Positions 24,166-36,556 of a stretch of 64,000 nucleotides of DNA are shown piece after piece. Source of the DNA: Daedaleopsis sinensis (lineage: Eukaryota > Basidiomycota > Agaricomycetes > Polyporales > Polyporaceae); NCBI GenBank assembly GCA_033807695.1, contig CM066305.1, positions 2,232,001 to 2,296,000 of the forward strand, written 5' to 3'. Position numbers and translations under genes: made by a program. Positions within the stretch are counted from its first letter, which is position 1; each line of letters begins with the position of its first letter. The notes beneath the pieces were generated by a model. The model worked only from the letters and a program-made list of their open reading frames with translations. It was not told where the DNA came from and did no database searches.

Positions 24166-25496
24166 GCTGCGGAGGTGGACACGTTCAAGCCAAGGAAGAA
24201 AGCGATGCTTAGACGGAAAGCAGAGAGAGAGCAACAGTGCACCACGAGTGGTGACGTGGAGGTCGCGCACAAGTCGCGGCACGAGACAAGAGATAAGTCT
24301 CGCCCGTCCCGCGTGCGGCGTCACCGTCGTACTGGCAGTGAGAAACAAGCTCCAACAAGCTCACAACAAACACGTATGTGTGACCTCCGATTGCCATATC
24401 CGGCTATGGACGCGCTCGTCGTGTCGTGGCTTTCAAGTTAGAGTGCGCGGCATGGGCGACGACTTTCCTGCTCTTGGTACACAATCAGAACTCGAGGCTA
24501 TCTCTAGCTGTATTGATGCGCGCACTCCCACGTTCTATGGAGGTCTTTAGCGGTGCCTGCCCCAGTGCCAGGCCGCGCCGCCATGGACGCGGTAAGAGGT
24601 TACCAGATGAATCGCATAGATGTCGCGATCGTTGCGAGCGGGCTCAGGGCGACTCGGACCAGTCTCGGACCTATACTTATGTACTTAGTTGACAGGTTCA
24701 AAGCCTCGCCGACTTTGTCGGCGATTACGCGGGGGCGTACAATCCGATTCAGATCTTCCCGAAACCCCTTTTTTGCAATGGTCGTTACCGTAGCGCTAGT
24801 AATAGTATACTCGGCCGCCGTCGTCACCCCGAGGCACAGATGGCGGCCCACATTAATCTTGACAACATCAACGACTACTACTATGTGTACATCTATGATC
24901 CGGATGGGAGGCTAAGCCCTGCTAAGCCTGGGCTAAGCCACACATTTCGCTTTTTTCAGTAATTCTTCAGACCCCTTTCCAACCCAGCGAAGATAGTGGC
25001 TACATACATCGGACCGGGCTGATAGCGAGTACAAGAACGAACCATGTATTAGGATGCTATCGAGCACAATGGGACGTCGTATTAGTATCACCAGTACTAG
25101 AGTATGATAGTTGTTACATTGTGTGCGAGTATAGAAGAGAAAATGTCAAAACGGTGGGGAGACGGGGATGATGGGGGGATGTGGCGGACGATGAATACGA
25201 TGCAAGTGTTGAGGACCAGGCCTGAATAGGAGATTGCTAAATGTAGATGACGACGAGCGATGATTAGTGAACTATGGACCCCGCCCAGTGCAAGGGAAGA
25301 CGACAAAAGGAAGGTAGCGACGAGAGACAGGACGACCGTGGCGCGCTAGGACTGTAGTATGATGACATATGTGATGAGATGCATGATGGCATGTACTGTT
25401 GGGCTGCAGGCTGGCATGGTGGCATAAGTAGGATATCAGGAGCGTACGATGAGATGCATAGAAGTGCGCGGACTAGAAGAACCGTCGTTCATCACA
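24166..25496. other. intergenic region
   Basis: About 1.3 kb between the 5' end of the MAPR gene and the 3' end of the RGS gene. It holds three close copies of CTAAGCC (about 24912-24938) and low-complexity ATGATG-rich sequence. No gene is supported. Confidence 0.35.
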
Positions 25497-27643
25497 TCAT
25501 CGGTGCTCCGTCGCTGGTGTGCGCTCTTGAATAGCTGCTCTTTGTGATATCGTCACATATGCCCCGCCGACCTCTTCTTCCGTTAGTCCTGGCGGTACCG
25601 TTGGCGTCGACGCGCTTGAGTTCATGAGAGGGAAATCCGCAAGCGGGCCGTCGTCTTCCTCAACGAGCTTGATCTTGAGCGCAAGGAATCGTGGCGTCTT
25701 GATGAACTGTATACAACGTTAGAAACAGCAAACGATTACATGGCAACGAACTGCTCACCTTTGGCACCGAATCTGTCGCCATCAACCTGAAGACGTGCGT
25801 CTGGATACGTTCGTAAAGCCTGATCATGGTCTGGAGCTGCGTCGCGTTAAATGCGTTCGCCTGCTCAAGCTCGACGCGACCCTGGAAGGTCTTGCCCGTC
25901 AGACTCTGGATGACGTCGCTGAGGTAACCGGAGAGCTCGTTGCGCAGCCCGTGGTCGATGTTCAGCTCGCTTTGGCTGGAGGGAGCGAGGTAGGTGTTGT
26001 AGATGACGAAAGCTTTCTGGATGAGAGCCTCGTGATGCTTCTCCATAGCGAGCTGACCTGGGGTCCCCTTGACTCCTGGTCGACTTGGAGCAGGGGTCGC
26101 AGCGATGGCGCTCGAGGTCGTGCTGAAGGACTTCTTGAAGTCTTGCACGTCAAGGTAGAAAGATAGGTTCTCCTCGCAGAAGTTGCTACGGAGGAACTCG
26201 CGGAAGAGGGCACGCAGCTGAGGCTCCTCCATGATGAACCTGAGTCTGTCGGTGTTCGACTCCTTCTGACCCTTCCTGTTGTCAGCGTCGTAGCTGGCAT
26301 TTAACTTCTCGGTCATTGAGATTCGTCGGTGTATCTTGGCATCGTTAGTTGCACCCTCGGCGGTGGAAGCGTCCACACTGTGGTCCTCCGACGTCCTTGC
26401 AGCGTTCGCGATATTCGCAGCGGAGCTGTTCGGTGAGGGACGCACACCATCAGGCATGTCCCATCGAGCAAGGCGACGACCCTCATCGGTGACCTTGTAA
26501 ATAGCCTTCGCCGTGCAACGGAACTCTCCATGTTGCTGAACATCACCGATTAGTGTGAGATATAGCGAACTTGAGACGACCGAAGCTTACCGAAATGGAA
26601 GAGTTCGCACCGCCAGCGGCACCACGGACAGTAAAGATGATTGCGGAGTCGTTGTTCTTCCGCTTGTCGGAGACGAGGGTTATAAGGCCGAACCGGACAA
26701 ACTGCGCAGCCATCTCCGCCGCCTCTTCCCTGCCGATGACGGAGGTGAAGTCGCATAGCCACTCCAAAGCTGTCACCGCAGCGAAGCAATGCTTGTGGAC
26801 AACAGCACCCTTGCCTGTTCCCTTCTCAGATACATCCATGAGAGCGACACCTTTCGAACGCTCGTGATACTTCTGGAAAGCATCCATCGTCTCCATGTAC
26901 TCGGGAGGATAGTTGGGCTGGCGCCCGACGAAGCGGCGGAAGAGAGCAGTGATGGCAGAGTGGGAGACAATGATCTCGTCGTCAACTGACCGTCGCTCGA
27001 GATGGAGAAGCTTCATGCAGATGGGTTGTGACGAGAAGACGTGGGCGAGGTGGTCACCGTTGATACCGTTCTTGCTCATGAAACGCTCGAGAACGTGAAG
27101 ACCCTTGGGAGTGAGAACGTAGACACCACGTTCCTTGAAGAGGTTGGAGCCCGGGTCCGCTGCGTTCTCTATCAGCCGTGCGTCCATGAACTGTTGACAC
27201 ATCGCCTTGGCCATATCACGGGTCATGGAGAAAGTCGTCGTCGTAGTCGTCGTGACAATGCGGGAGGGTTCTCGGGGATCTGGTCCACGATTCGATTGCG
27301 AGAACTTGAGGGACGCCAAGTTCCTCGCCGCGTCATCTCTGGATGAGCGGTGTGAGAGAACTGAAGATAGGATCAGACGGATAAAAGAGGCACGTACGTT
27401 GTGAAGGAGTTGGGGAAAGTGCGGAAATACTGTCTGTTCATTGTAAGCTCCAGGGATACGATTAGGGTTGCAAACAAGTCCAGAGTGTCCTGATGGTGTT
27501 GTGAGTAGCGAGTAAAGAGTGAGTAGCGAGTAAAGAGCAGAGAGGAGGCGTGCTGTGCGCACCTTGAGGAAGGGCCTGCCGCGTTTTGTCGTCTTCATCA
27601 TGTGCGACGAGGTCGACTGAGGGGGTTCCGCTGGAGGAGCCAT
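25497..27643 (-). CDS. regulator of G-protein signalling with DEP domains (FlbA/Sst2/Thn1 type)
   Basis: GTPase-activating protein for heterotrimeric G-alpha subunits, the class of Aspergillus FlbA, yeast Sst2 and Schizophyllum Thn1, which restrain pheromone and growth signalling. The N-terminus (MAPPAEPPQSTSSHMMKTTK) is followed by two DEP-type regions. These include MCQQFMDARLIENAADPGSN with YVLTPKGLHVLERF, and AITALFRRFVGRQPNYPPEY with EEAAEMAAQFVRFGLI. The RGS box runs from NTDRLRFIMEEPQLRALFRE through SNFCEENLSFYLDVQDFKK to MIRLYERIQTHVFRLM. The tail ends ERTPATEHR at TGA 25497. DEP regions target such proteins to receptors or membranes. The start at 27643 is chosen for a conserved-looking first exon ending in KRGRPFLK. 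Confidence 0.88.
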
Positions 27644-30381
27644 AACAGCAGAGAAAGAAGGGAGAAGGAAAGAGAGAAATTAGAAGGACGAGCTGAGAGG
27701 CGGAGGGCAGGAGGAGGGCAGGAAGATGGATGGATGGCGGGCGGGAGGAGGAGTCGGGGGAGAAGATGAGGACGAACGCTGACAAGAAAGCGAGCGGGCG
27801 CCTAGCCGAAACCCGTTGGCAACCCAGATTTTCGACCTAAATTCCCACGTGTCGCGAGCCGGACGAAACACGCGAAACAGGGCCGTCTCACGGCCGTTGC
27901 CCGAAAACCTGTTCATTTAGTCTTTTTCGATGCGCCGCTTAATCCTCGCGCCCGCCGGCATGTGCCCGGCTTGCTCTCCGTCAAAATATTAATCACCCGA
28001 TTTTCGCCCCCGCCCTCGCCCCGCCCCTCCCTGCCGCAGACGCCGAAGAACTGCCCGCCTCGCCCGTCCGCACGCCGTCCCAGCTTACGTCTCGCCAGCA
28101 CGCTGTCTGCACACCCCTACGACCCGACCCTATGTCGTACGGCACTCGTAACTAGGGCCTCCTGCACCCGCACGCCCGCTGCAATCACCGCCATCGCGCC
28201 TCTCTTCAACTGCCAGCCTGCCTCATGGCCGCCTACTTCCCCCAAGAAATCATTGTTCTCGAGCTCGCGAGCTGTTCCGCTTCCGGTTTCCGAGCGAGCC
28301 GGCCAACCAATATTTCAATGTCCATCACTCGTGCCTCTCCAGGCAACCACCCGATCATGGCGTCTCTCGATCGCTCTCGGTCCGATTGAGAACGCTCCTG
28401 GAACGCTCTCCAAGTTCCAACCAAATACTTATGTACATACAACTGGCGGCCTCAGTCTTCCAAACAGCAACCTCTCCAGAAGTCTACCGGGACCCCGCTT
28501 GCAGTGACGCACTGATAACAGCGGCTGCGTAGCATCAGTACGAAACCGATCCGCTTGTCAACATGTCAACGCTTGGGCTTCCTCTGACTCGTTTCGTATA
28601 CACATCCCAGTTTGGTTCATCAGCGAAATGAGCGGGGGCGGGGCGCTCGCCCTCCCCCTCTCCGCGTTTCCAATGTCAAACCGACTGCTGCGTCGCAGCA
28701 CCGGCCCCTGTCGGTCTCCGCTCGCGACTCGGTCACCACGACCTCCCTTTCCCGGTCGTCTCTTCTGCCGTGACTAATATTCTAGATCTCCCACATCTTG
28801 GTACGTCCCACCCTGGTCCCACCGCCTCGATACCTACTATATCTGCCAGGTGTTATTGATGTCTCCGTTTCTCCGCCGTCTCTCTGAGCTTCCTATAACG
28901 ACGAACCTTTCATCGGGCATGCGGCGTCGATTACGACAATCCTCCAACTTCGTTTCACAGTCTCGGGCGGCGAGCGATTCACTCCATGGCATCGTCGTGG
29001 CCCCTGCTAAAACGTCCGACGTCACCCGGCATCCTTGACCCCACTGTCGGCAACTTTATGTCGCATCTTGACAGCGTCCTTACGGAACCTGCGGTGCCAA
29101 ATTCTATCCCTTGCTTCCCTTGACTGATCCCTCACCGTCCCACAGCACACCCAATCCATAGGGTTCACAGCGCGATACTCGTCCTCCAAGGGCACGGATG
29201 GCACCGTGGAGACGTCACGTAACCTCTGATGCAAGACCTGTAGGAGAGGAACTGCGCCTCCTATAACCTATTGCCACCGACGTGCTGCCGCAAGCAACCA
29301 AGACCTGGTGGGTCCATGTCTGTCCGCACATCTGTCAAAGAACAGGGCATGGGCACTCAACCTCACGGCGCTCCCATTACCCATTCTATACCGCAGTACC
29401 ATTGTGGCGTCCCATATACGGACCTCCACGTTTCATCTTCTTGCTGTTCATCTCACATATTTATCTTTAGATCCACCGCTTCCGTCGTCCTGCTTGGGCG
29501 TGCTAGGTACCCGGGCGAACCACGACCCTAGTGGTGCCCCGGGGGCCCGAACATCGACGGCACCCGGCCTGTCCCTTAACATGTTTTCTTCTGAAGGCAT
29601 TCGTGGAAGCTGGTCGAGACTGGGTGTTTGCGCAAACACGCTAGGTCGACGCATTCATACAACAGTGCGCTTCGCGAAAGCCGCGGAATGAGCGATTGCG
29701 TCTAACTTTAGTGCTTATTCGGATGTCTGTATCGCTTCTTCAACAGTCATTGCACAGCTTCTCGAGCTCCTCCTCACTGTATATCACCTCGCCCTCTTGT
29801 GCTCCATGTCGCAGGGCAGTCGTCCCTAATGAACTGGTTCTGTCCTCGATTATTGCTACCGATCTTGTATTCCAGATTCTCGAACTATCCTAGCGAGACA
29901 GAACAAGTCTGTCATCGTTGTGACCATGCTCCAATGTCCAGTCCCCGAGGCGCATGCTGATGTTCATTTGGGCACGCCCTCGGGGGCGTGTCTCGGCAAC
30001 GGTGCATCTTTGAAGCACCATGTGCACTAGTTGCGACTAGCATACACGTTCCAGACCGCTACGCTCCCGAGCTTTGTATTGAATGGGACTAATCGTTACC
30101 TCTTGCTCTTGGTACTCGCACACTACATACTTAGTTGCACCAACAGCACTAACAGCAGTAAGAAAGAGTACGAAATACATGTACATACATACGTGATTGA
30201 TGTTGTATGAATCCGCGGTTACCGCCGAGTAACTCCTGGGATCGCGATTTGTGACCGAGGTAGGTGACATGATAAGCTCAATGAACCGCGCGCCTAAATA
30301 GAGTTCACGAACGTTGGTTACCCGAGGTCACACATAGTCACGATCGTGCAACGTCATGGGCGCTTATAGTTGTAGCGAACC
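27644..30381. other. long intergenic region, possibly the leader of the RGS gene
   Basis: 2.7 kb without a supportable protein gene. A 181-codon frame at 27962-28507 is Pro/Ser/Arg-rich and looks like GC-driven noise. Near 29973-29990 a 7-bp stem with a TCGG loop occurs. Either long 5' leaders, a non-coding RNA or decayed repeats could fill it; the sequence does not decide. Confidence 0.35.
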
Positions 30382-31676
30382 ATGAGCTCTCTTGGGGCAA
30401 ACATCAATGTGAGTAAGTGATACTTTCAGGGTTCTGCCAAACGGTGGTTAAAACATCTTCAGGATCCTGCCGCTATACAGGCTTTGCTCGACCAGCTCAA
30501 ATCATCCGAGGCATGGCTGAAAGTTGCAAGCTCTGATCCCGCACCACAGGTCACCGGTACCAGCACTGCTGAGAATGCGACCGCTCACGCCACCGCCGAC
30601 GCCCATTCTGGCATGTTTGAAGTACTACACGATGATCCACAAACACCTGCGTTCTCCCGTGAACCGCTCATTACTGAAGGATCTTCGGGCGCACCCTCGG
30701 TGGCGTTGCTTCTGTCTCAGCTGCAAAGCTCTGGCACTCTCAACGCGGCAGCGGGCTCAAGTCGCGGATCTTCCAGCTTTCCTACTCGCCCACAGATGCT
30801 ACCCGACCCTTCATTTGCCGGTAGCTCAAGTTTTCCTAGATTGGACTCTGTGATCCCGGAAAACATGCATCCGCCAGCACCCCAAACGCCTCGCCAGAAT
30901 CTACGGGCGTGCACATTCAATCAAGCACTTCCGCATCTTGCGCAACTGTCCGAGGATCCAGAATTCGTGAAGACGCTCACGGCGGTACGCTTGCTTGACT
31001 GCTCGTGGCCTGGTCGATTCTTAGTATCTTACCCAATGCACTGGATAGATGCGGGCCGAGCAGGCCGACCTGGAGCGGCAGCTATGGAATGAACGTCGAG
31101 AGGTCCAGCAAAGGCACGAAGATCGCGTCAAGGCTGCACGCACGAAGTGAGTCCTCCGGAAATATATCCGTGCACGTTCCCTGCCTCCCCCTTCTTCGGG
31201 TTCCACGCACCGCTCTAGCTCGGACGTTAGCTAACACGTAGTCGACGATAACAATTCACAGAGCGAGCATCATTGGAGCTGGCCTGACCCAATACGAAGC
31301 TGATGTCCGCCTAAGCCGACCAAGTTCCCTTCCTCCTTCTGATGAGGGTTTCTGATGTGTACTCGTGTTTGCTAGGCGTTGAGGGACTCCTTCCGTACGG
31401 AGTTGCTCAAGTTCGACAGGGAGCGAGTTCTTCCAGCGTGGGACGGCCTGGTGACCAAGCAGCAGGCTGCGCTCGAGGCGCTCGGGGTACCCGCGATGTT
31501 CCCCTCGACGCAGGTTCCGGATCGCGAGGTGTGCATGGTTCATGTCCTGGCCTATTGAATCCACTGATAGCGCGCGCGTTTTCTCCCAGCGGCAGCAGAA
31601 GGTCATGCAGGTGCTGGGTGGCATTGTCGGAAATGTCGGACATGAGGAGGGTAATCACGGCGGGACCTGTTCTTGA
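30382..31676 (+). CDS. uncharacterised coiled-coil protein
   Basis: I do not recognise the function. The spliced reading starts with a 27-bp exon (MSSLGANIN) joined by an intron at 30409-30462 to DPAAIQALLDQLKSSEAWLK. A Ser/Pro-rich disordered middle follows. A charged coiled coil comes next (RAEQADLERQLWNERREVQQ continuing into RHEDRVKAARTKAS), then SFRTELLKFDRERVLPAWDG and QQAALEALGVPAMFPST. The C-terminal exon has RQQKVMQVLGGIVGNV. All junctions are GT-AG; one donor is the weaker GTCCGC. The stop at 31674 is tentative, because a donor-like GGTAATC just before it could lead to one more exon. The transposon starts 205 bp downstream and does not interrupt the gene. Confidence 0.65.
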
Positions 31677-31873
31677 TGGATAGCACGGCTTGCGCCGGTG
31701 CGCGCTACCTTGCTCGTGCACGGTGGAATCTCCTGGAATCTCCCCAGGGCTCCTGCATTGATGCGGATGCGTGATGGCCTGTCGGGTTTCGTACTGGGGC
31801 ACGGCTACTCCCGCGCACAATGTAATGATCTCCATCACCGGTGGCAGGATGTGCTCTTAGCTGCTCTTAGTCT

Positions 31874-31880
31874 ATAGGGC
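31874..31880. repeat. left target-site duplication (7 bp)
   Basis: ATAGGGC directly before the left inverted repeat; the identical heptamer directly follows the right inverted repeat at 41934-41940. Confidence 0.88.
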
Positions 31881-31910
31881 TACTGCAAGCAGGACAGGTC
31901 AGCTTCAAAG
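31881..31910 (+). repeat. left terminal inverted repeat (30 bp)
   Basis: Reads TACTGCAAGCAGGACAGG then TCAGCTTCAAAG. It is the exact reverse complement of 41904-41933. Confidence 0.93.
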
Positions 31911-32364
31911 TTCTCTGTAAAAGGCAATTAATACTGACGGCGATGCACGTCCCCCAGCCACTCCTACTCAGTTCCCCTAGAAATATAGGTATCCTGTTAT
32001 TGTTCGGGTGCTGCCATGCCGCCGTTCAGCGCTCTGTGCTCAGCGCTCAGCGTTTAAACTTAAGATAGACGTTCGCACATCAAGTTCGCCAACTCTATCA
32101 TGTTTACGTTTCAATCCTTCGATGCTCTGCCTCGACTCTTGACAAAGTCGTCATAGTTATACTGCTCATACTTAGAACTAAGGTCGATCCGTAGGTACCA
32201 GCGACTTGTGCCATGACATAGTACTTGAATCACATCCTCCAGCTAGGGCACTGGGCGCACTACTAGTACTGTTTTTTTTCGGAGGCGCCCGGCGGAAACT
32301 TCACCGCATGAGCCCTTGCTCCCCTTCGAGTCTCTCCTCCCTCCTACCCTCCGAGTCCGACCTC

Positions 32365-32370
32365 TATAAG
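32365..32370 (+). promoter_or_regulatory. possible TATA box of the alpha-kinase gene
   Basis: TATAAG 78 bp before the last base ahead of the ATG at 32448, followed by a pyrimidine-rich leader. Its position inside the element suggests the cargo gene brings its own promoter. Confidence 0.45.
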
Positions 32371-32447
32371 ACTGCCATATAATCCATCACTCCCTCTGTA
32401 TAATCTCTTACCTCAATCTATTCGACTCGCTTGCCCCCCTCGAATTC

Positions 32448-35400
32448 ATGGACGCTCCGGGAGAGGGATTCTTCACTTCGCAGACTCCCAAGGACTGCCA
32501 GAGCTCTTCATGCTGCACACCCACCAGTCAAGCTGGAAAACTTCGGTACATGAAGAACGCTTTGCCTAATAGAAGCGGGAAGTTCCTATGTGCTGCGTGC
32601 TATCGGCACTACAAGGAGAAGGCAGCGGGCATGACACAAGGTGAGCAATGTTCTATTTGGGGTCATTAATCGCTTCTCAGCCTGTGACCCATAGAAACTG
32701 TCTATATGCCTACTCAGGCTTCGGCCGCGACGAATAGTGGCCAGGTTTTGAAGGCAACTATCGGACGAGAGGTAGCAGCTGCACAGCGTGGACAATGTAC
32801 GTGCAGTGACTCGTCGAACCTCATGTATTCTTAGTATCCCCGCGTCCATACTCTAAATCTATGCTCCCTGTAGTTGCTGGCGCAGTCATACCGGTCCCCA
32901 CTGGTGCACCTGGTGGTAGTATCATGGGACAGCTCGACACCACCGCATTTCCTCAGCCAGCTCAGGCTTCAGGTTCGTTGTCGCTATACCGCATGGGAAG
33001 GCCGGGACAGAACCGAATGCCGCCTGTTCAAGTGCCTGGGCTGCAAGGGATACAGCAGTGGCGGAAGACCCACTTACCGGAGGGGCTCCAGACCTACGGC
33101 TATCAAAAGATCCACGCCGCATACAAGGATCTGCGGGATGCCATGGCAGCAGCAGCTTACATTGGTGGTACAGCAAGTGCCCAGCTTGTAACGGTACGTG
33201 CGGAGATGGTCACCCGAGAGCCTGGCAAGCGTGGTTCAGGGTCAATTGTGGGAGTACGTAGTCTAGTCATCGAGCTTACCACTGCGTACTGACGTGTGAT
33301 ATAATATCTTTGCCAGAACGTATGCGACTCGTTGCCGGATGTGCCTGCTCACGTCGGTGCAGAGGACCTGAAGCATTTCGTCTACTGCGCGTTGCTCCAC
33401 TTGTTCTGCAAGTGGTCCGGTGGGTTTACAGGGCTCAGCCTTGAAGATTGCACGCTCCGGTACAAGCCTGACAACGTAATCATCATGCCCAAAGGCTGGG
33501 GCGAAGATCGTGACGCAATTGCGAAGCACTGCTTCGTTGAGGCCAAGGGCGTCAGGAAGTTCCGAGCTCCGAAGGCTGGAATCCCTGTGCTGCTGGAGAT
33601 CCCATTTCCCATCTACGAACAGGCATGCGAGCACCGTGAGTCGGGAGGAGAGAAATCTCCGCTGGAGATAGTTCATGTGGATCAAGTAAGTCACAGTGTT
33701 GGTTCGACCTGTTCGTAACGGTGTTGTACTCAGTGACTGCATGGCAGAAATTCATGGTGGCAAATCCTAGTGCCCTTCCGCAGCCACCGTCGCGACCGTG
33801 CCGTCGCACTGCGCACGCAGGTACATCTGATGCCAGGTCGAGCACTCGTGCTCTCAAAAACGATGAGGATCCTCCGTTGAAGTCGCCTCTTCAAGATATG
33901 GAAGGTGGCGCCGAGGACATCACATCCAACCTCTCAAAGGTATGCTGCTCAACGTCGAGATCTCTGGACTTGAATATCTGAGCTGTTATTCATGCATATA
34001 GCTCCTCGCGGACTCTGAGAAGATGAGCGTGACTGACAAGCTGATTGAGGAGGAACCGATTCGAGCTGTCTTCGCTAGTGGGGCTTCGAGCGGTCAGCGT
34101 ACCTCAAACAGCGTTCGCTCAATCACTGGTCAGCAGAAGGGTACAATCACTGGTCAGCAGAAGGGTACAACGGGTACAACGTTGTCCAGACAGGCCATCC
34201 AAAACGCTCTGCTACAACAGCGTCGCCCTTCGAAGCCGGCAGCAATGGCTCTCCGTACGTTGCATCTCAGCTCATCCGCTTCGCCGCTGCTCAGGCTGTT
34301 AATGTGCTGGTGCTTACTGTACTTACTGTACGTTTCCAGTAGATTCAGTGGACATCCCGGTGGTCCTCCAGATTCCTCGCAGGTTCACTTTTGTAGAGCT
34401 CATCGACCGTACGTTCTTATACTTGTGCCTGAGTGTGTATATGAACATACTGATGAAATGCTTTTCGTTCCGACCACAGGGGGCCAGCAGAATGTGCTAT
34501 GGACACAGGGTGCGCGTCGGGCCATGACGACACTCACATACTCTCCTAGAGCGACACCAATGACTGGGGCGGTGAAGTGCGCCTACTTTGCAAGTATCTC
34601 CCCACACATTGAAGGCTTTGATAAAGAAGAACTCGGAGGTGTAGTGGTCAAGCAGGTCCTTCAGAGGTCGGCCCATACTGCTCACCGCCGTTCAGACCTA
34701 GGCATACCTCCAGCTGAACATCTGTTGGTGCTCGCCAGCCCAGATCAAGTACAGAACCTATCGCAAGAGATCAATTGTCTGCTGTGGGCTGACGCTCTCA
34801 TGGAAATGGTGTACGACTTCATCGCCGCGCATAGCACGACTCCCCCCTTTCCTATCCCGAGGTTGCGGTTCGTGAAGTGTGCGTTAGCGTTGCAGTCTGG
34901 GGTGACTGGCCTCCAGCGCAAGGTATTCATGGTGGAAGAGCGCATTGCAGAGGGCGAATGGACTAAGTACATCAATAACAACTCTGCGAAACCGCTTGCG
35001 CTCCGTGGAAAGACCACCAAACATCTCCATGTCTCCGAGTTTCTGGTTTTCTGTCAACATTACCAGTATGTGCATACCGACGAGCTTGCATTCGTATCCG
35101 ACTTTCAAGGTATGTCATGTTGCCACGCTTGCACTGTATCATATTAATGACCATCTACTATGTTCTCTTCGTTCTACCAGGTGGTCTCACACTTCTCACT
35201 GATCCACAAATTATCACGAAGCCTACCAAAGGCAAGGAGCCAGCGTCGTGAGTCACTTCAGGCTGGTAGTGCTGATCTGCTAACTTGAATACTAATCTCG
35301 GGGGTCTATGTCTCAGCCGCGGTGCGTCCAAGCAGGCTGCAATATTCAGCTCTGGCAATCTTGCCTCCGCCTTCATGAACTTCGCGCATGAGCACGTCTG

Positions 35401-35684
35401 TAACAAGTTCTGCAAGTTCTACGAACTGTCTTTCCTCACCAGTGGTGGTCGTGATCGTGTATGTCCTCTTCTTGGAAAAACATTCGACGTGTATTGAAAT
35501 AATGAATTGCACTCAGGCTGGACATTCCTCATCTAGTACTCAGGCTCGCAGTGGTCTACCCGAACAGCCTGCTACTCCAAAGCAGCAGCAGCGAGGCAGA
35601 AAGCGTCTTTACATCGAAATCGACAGTGAAGAGGAGGATCTCAACGACATCACGGCCGCCAATATCATTGATTTCTCTGACTAG
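32448..35684 (+). CDS. alpha-type (MHCK/EF2K-like) protein kinase, transposon-borne
   Basis: Atypical serine/threonine kinase of the alpha-kinase family. The N-terminus holds a Cys-bearing segment (CQSSSCCTPT, then GKFLCAACYRHYKEKAAG), perhaps zinc-binding. After a long variable middle comes the kinase domain: YFASISPHIEGFDKEELGGV with VVKQVL carrying the likely ATP-binding Lys. Then VFMVEERIAEGEWTKYINNN, FLVFCQHYQYVHTDELAFVS and GGLTLLTDPQIIT, the conserved DPQ motif. The glycine/zinc end is AIFSSGNLASAFMNFAHEHV then CNKFCKFYEL. The C-terminal tail is acidic. About ten introns keep the frame. A 24-bp unit is duplicated in tandem in the linker. No break is seen, so it may be active; its substrate is unknown. 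Confidence 0.8.
34122..34169 (+). repeat. two tandem 24-bp units inside the kinase gene
   Basis: Two identical copies of a 24-bp unit (34122-34145 and 34146-34169), each encoding ITGQQKGT in the linker before the kinase domain. They keep the frame and point to recent slippage. Confidence 0.85.
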
Positions 35685-35770
35685 ATCTTGCATGCTTCGA
35701 CACTTACACAATTATGTACTACTGATGCTACAAATGTATATGCTAGTACCAGTTATCGCCGCTCATATCA

Positions 35771-35857
35771 CTGACCGTAGTCACTCTTTTACTTATCCTT
35801 GACCTGACCATAGTCACTCCTTTACCTGACCTGACCGTAGTCACTCCTTTACTTACC
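35771..35857. repeat. three degenerate tandem repeats of 27-33 bp
   Basis: Units at 35771-35803, 35804-35830 and 35831-35857 share CTGACCGTAGTCACTCCTTT with few changes. They lie just downstream of the kinase stop codon, in the convergent 3' region of the element. Confidence 0.75.
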
Positions 35858-36022
35858 CATGTACACATCGGTACTTACTGGTACTTACTTTACCTAAAAA
35901 TGAACTGCATGTTGTATCTGTTGATAACTTTACGCATTGGTGGGAGTATTAGAGATAGTAGGCTATAGGCAACCATATATGCGACGCACAAGGCACCTAA
36001 CTTAGCCTACTTCAAAATGTTG

Positions 36023-36325
36023 GGTCACATATCTCTCTCGGGGTAGATTACTAAGGATATGTACATAGCAGAACATGAAGTATACACTATGAGCTATGTA
36101 CTCACCGAGATTTGTGGAACTCTGTGGAGAAATGAGTGATATACAGGTCGTACTTCAAGGACACCCTTTGACAGCCTTCAGCGCTTGCAGGGAGTGCTCA
36201 AGCGCTGGATGGGGTACATATCTGTCAGGTCACATATCTCTCTCGGGGTAAATTACTAAGGATATGTACATAGCAGAACATGAAGTATACACTATTAGCT
36301 ACATACTCACCAAGTTTGGGGGAAC
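36023..36325. repeat. direct duplication of about 100 bp, 205 bp apart
   Basis: GGTCACATATCTCTCTCGGG begins both 36023 and 36228. The copies stay close for about 100 bp (through ACTCACC and the following GGAACT) with scattered substitutions. Non-coding, between the kinase and integrase 3' ends. Confidence 0.85.
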
Positions 36326-36556
36326 TTGGCCAAGATATGAGCAAGATATAGGACAAGCTGTCTAGAGGCCTCACGAGCGCTGCCGCACTCAGCTGTTGTG
36401 CATATGTTTGCACACATTATGGATTACTGTATGAGCTACCAGTGCATGATAGAGTCTGCTAATGCTCAGGTACTGATTCGGGTTCTACTAGCCTCTGTGC
36501 ATTACTAACTTTTCTACATAGTACTACACAGTGTACCAGCATACTATCGACAGCAG

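Noticed and set aside
24690..24720. GGTTCAAAGCC resembling a tRNA T-arm
   Set aside because: No matching acceptor stem, D-arm or A/B box spacing; no tRNA cloverleaf could be drawn here or elsewhere in the window.
27962..28507. 181-codon open frame upstream of the RGS gene
   Set aside because: Pro/Ser/Arg-rich composition typical of a random frame in GC-rich leader sequence; no recognisable motif.
29973..29990. Hairpin with TCGG loop as a terminator or structured RNA
   Set aside because: A 7-bp stem in GC-rich sequence is common by chance and has no gene context.
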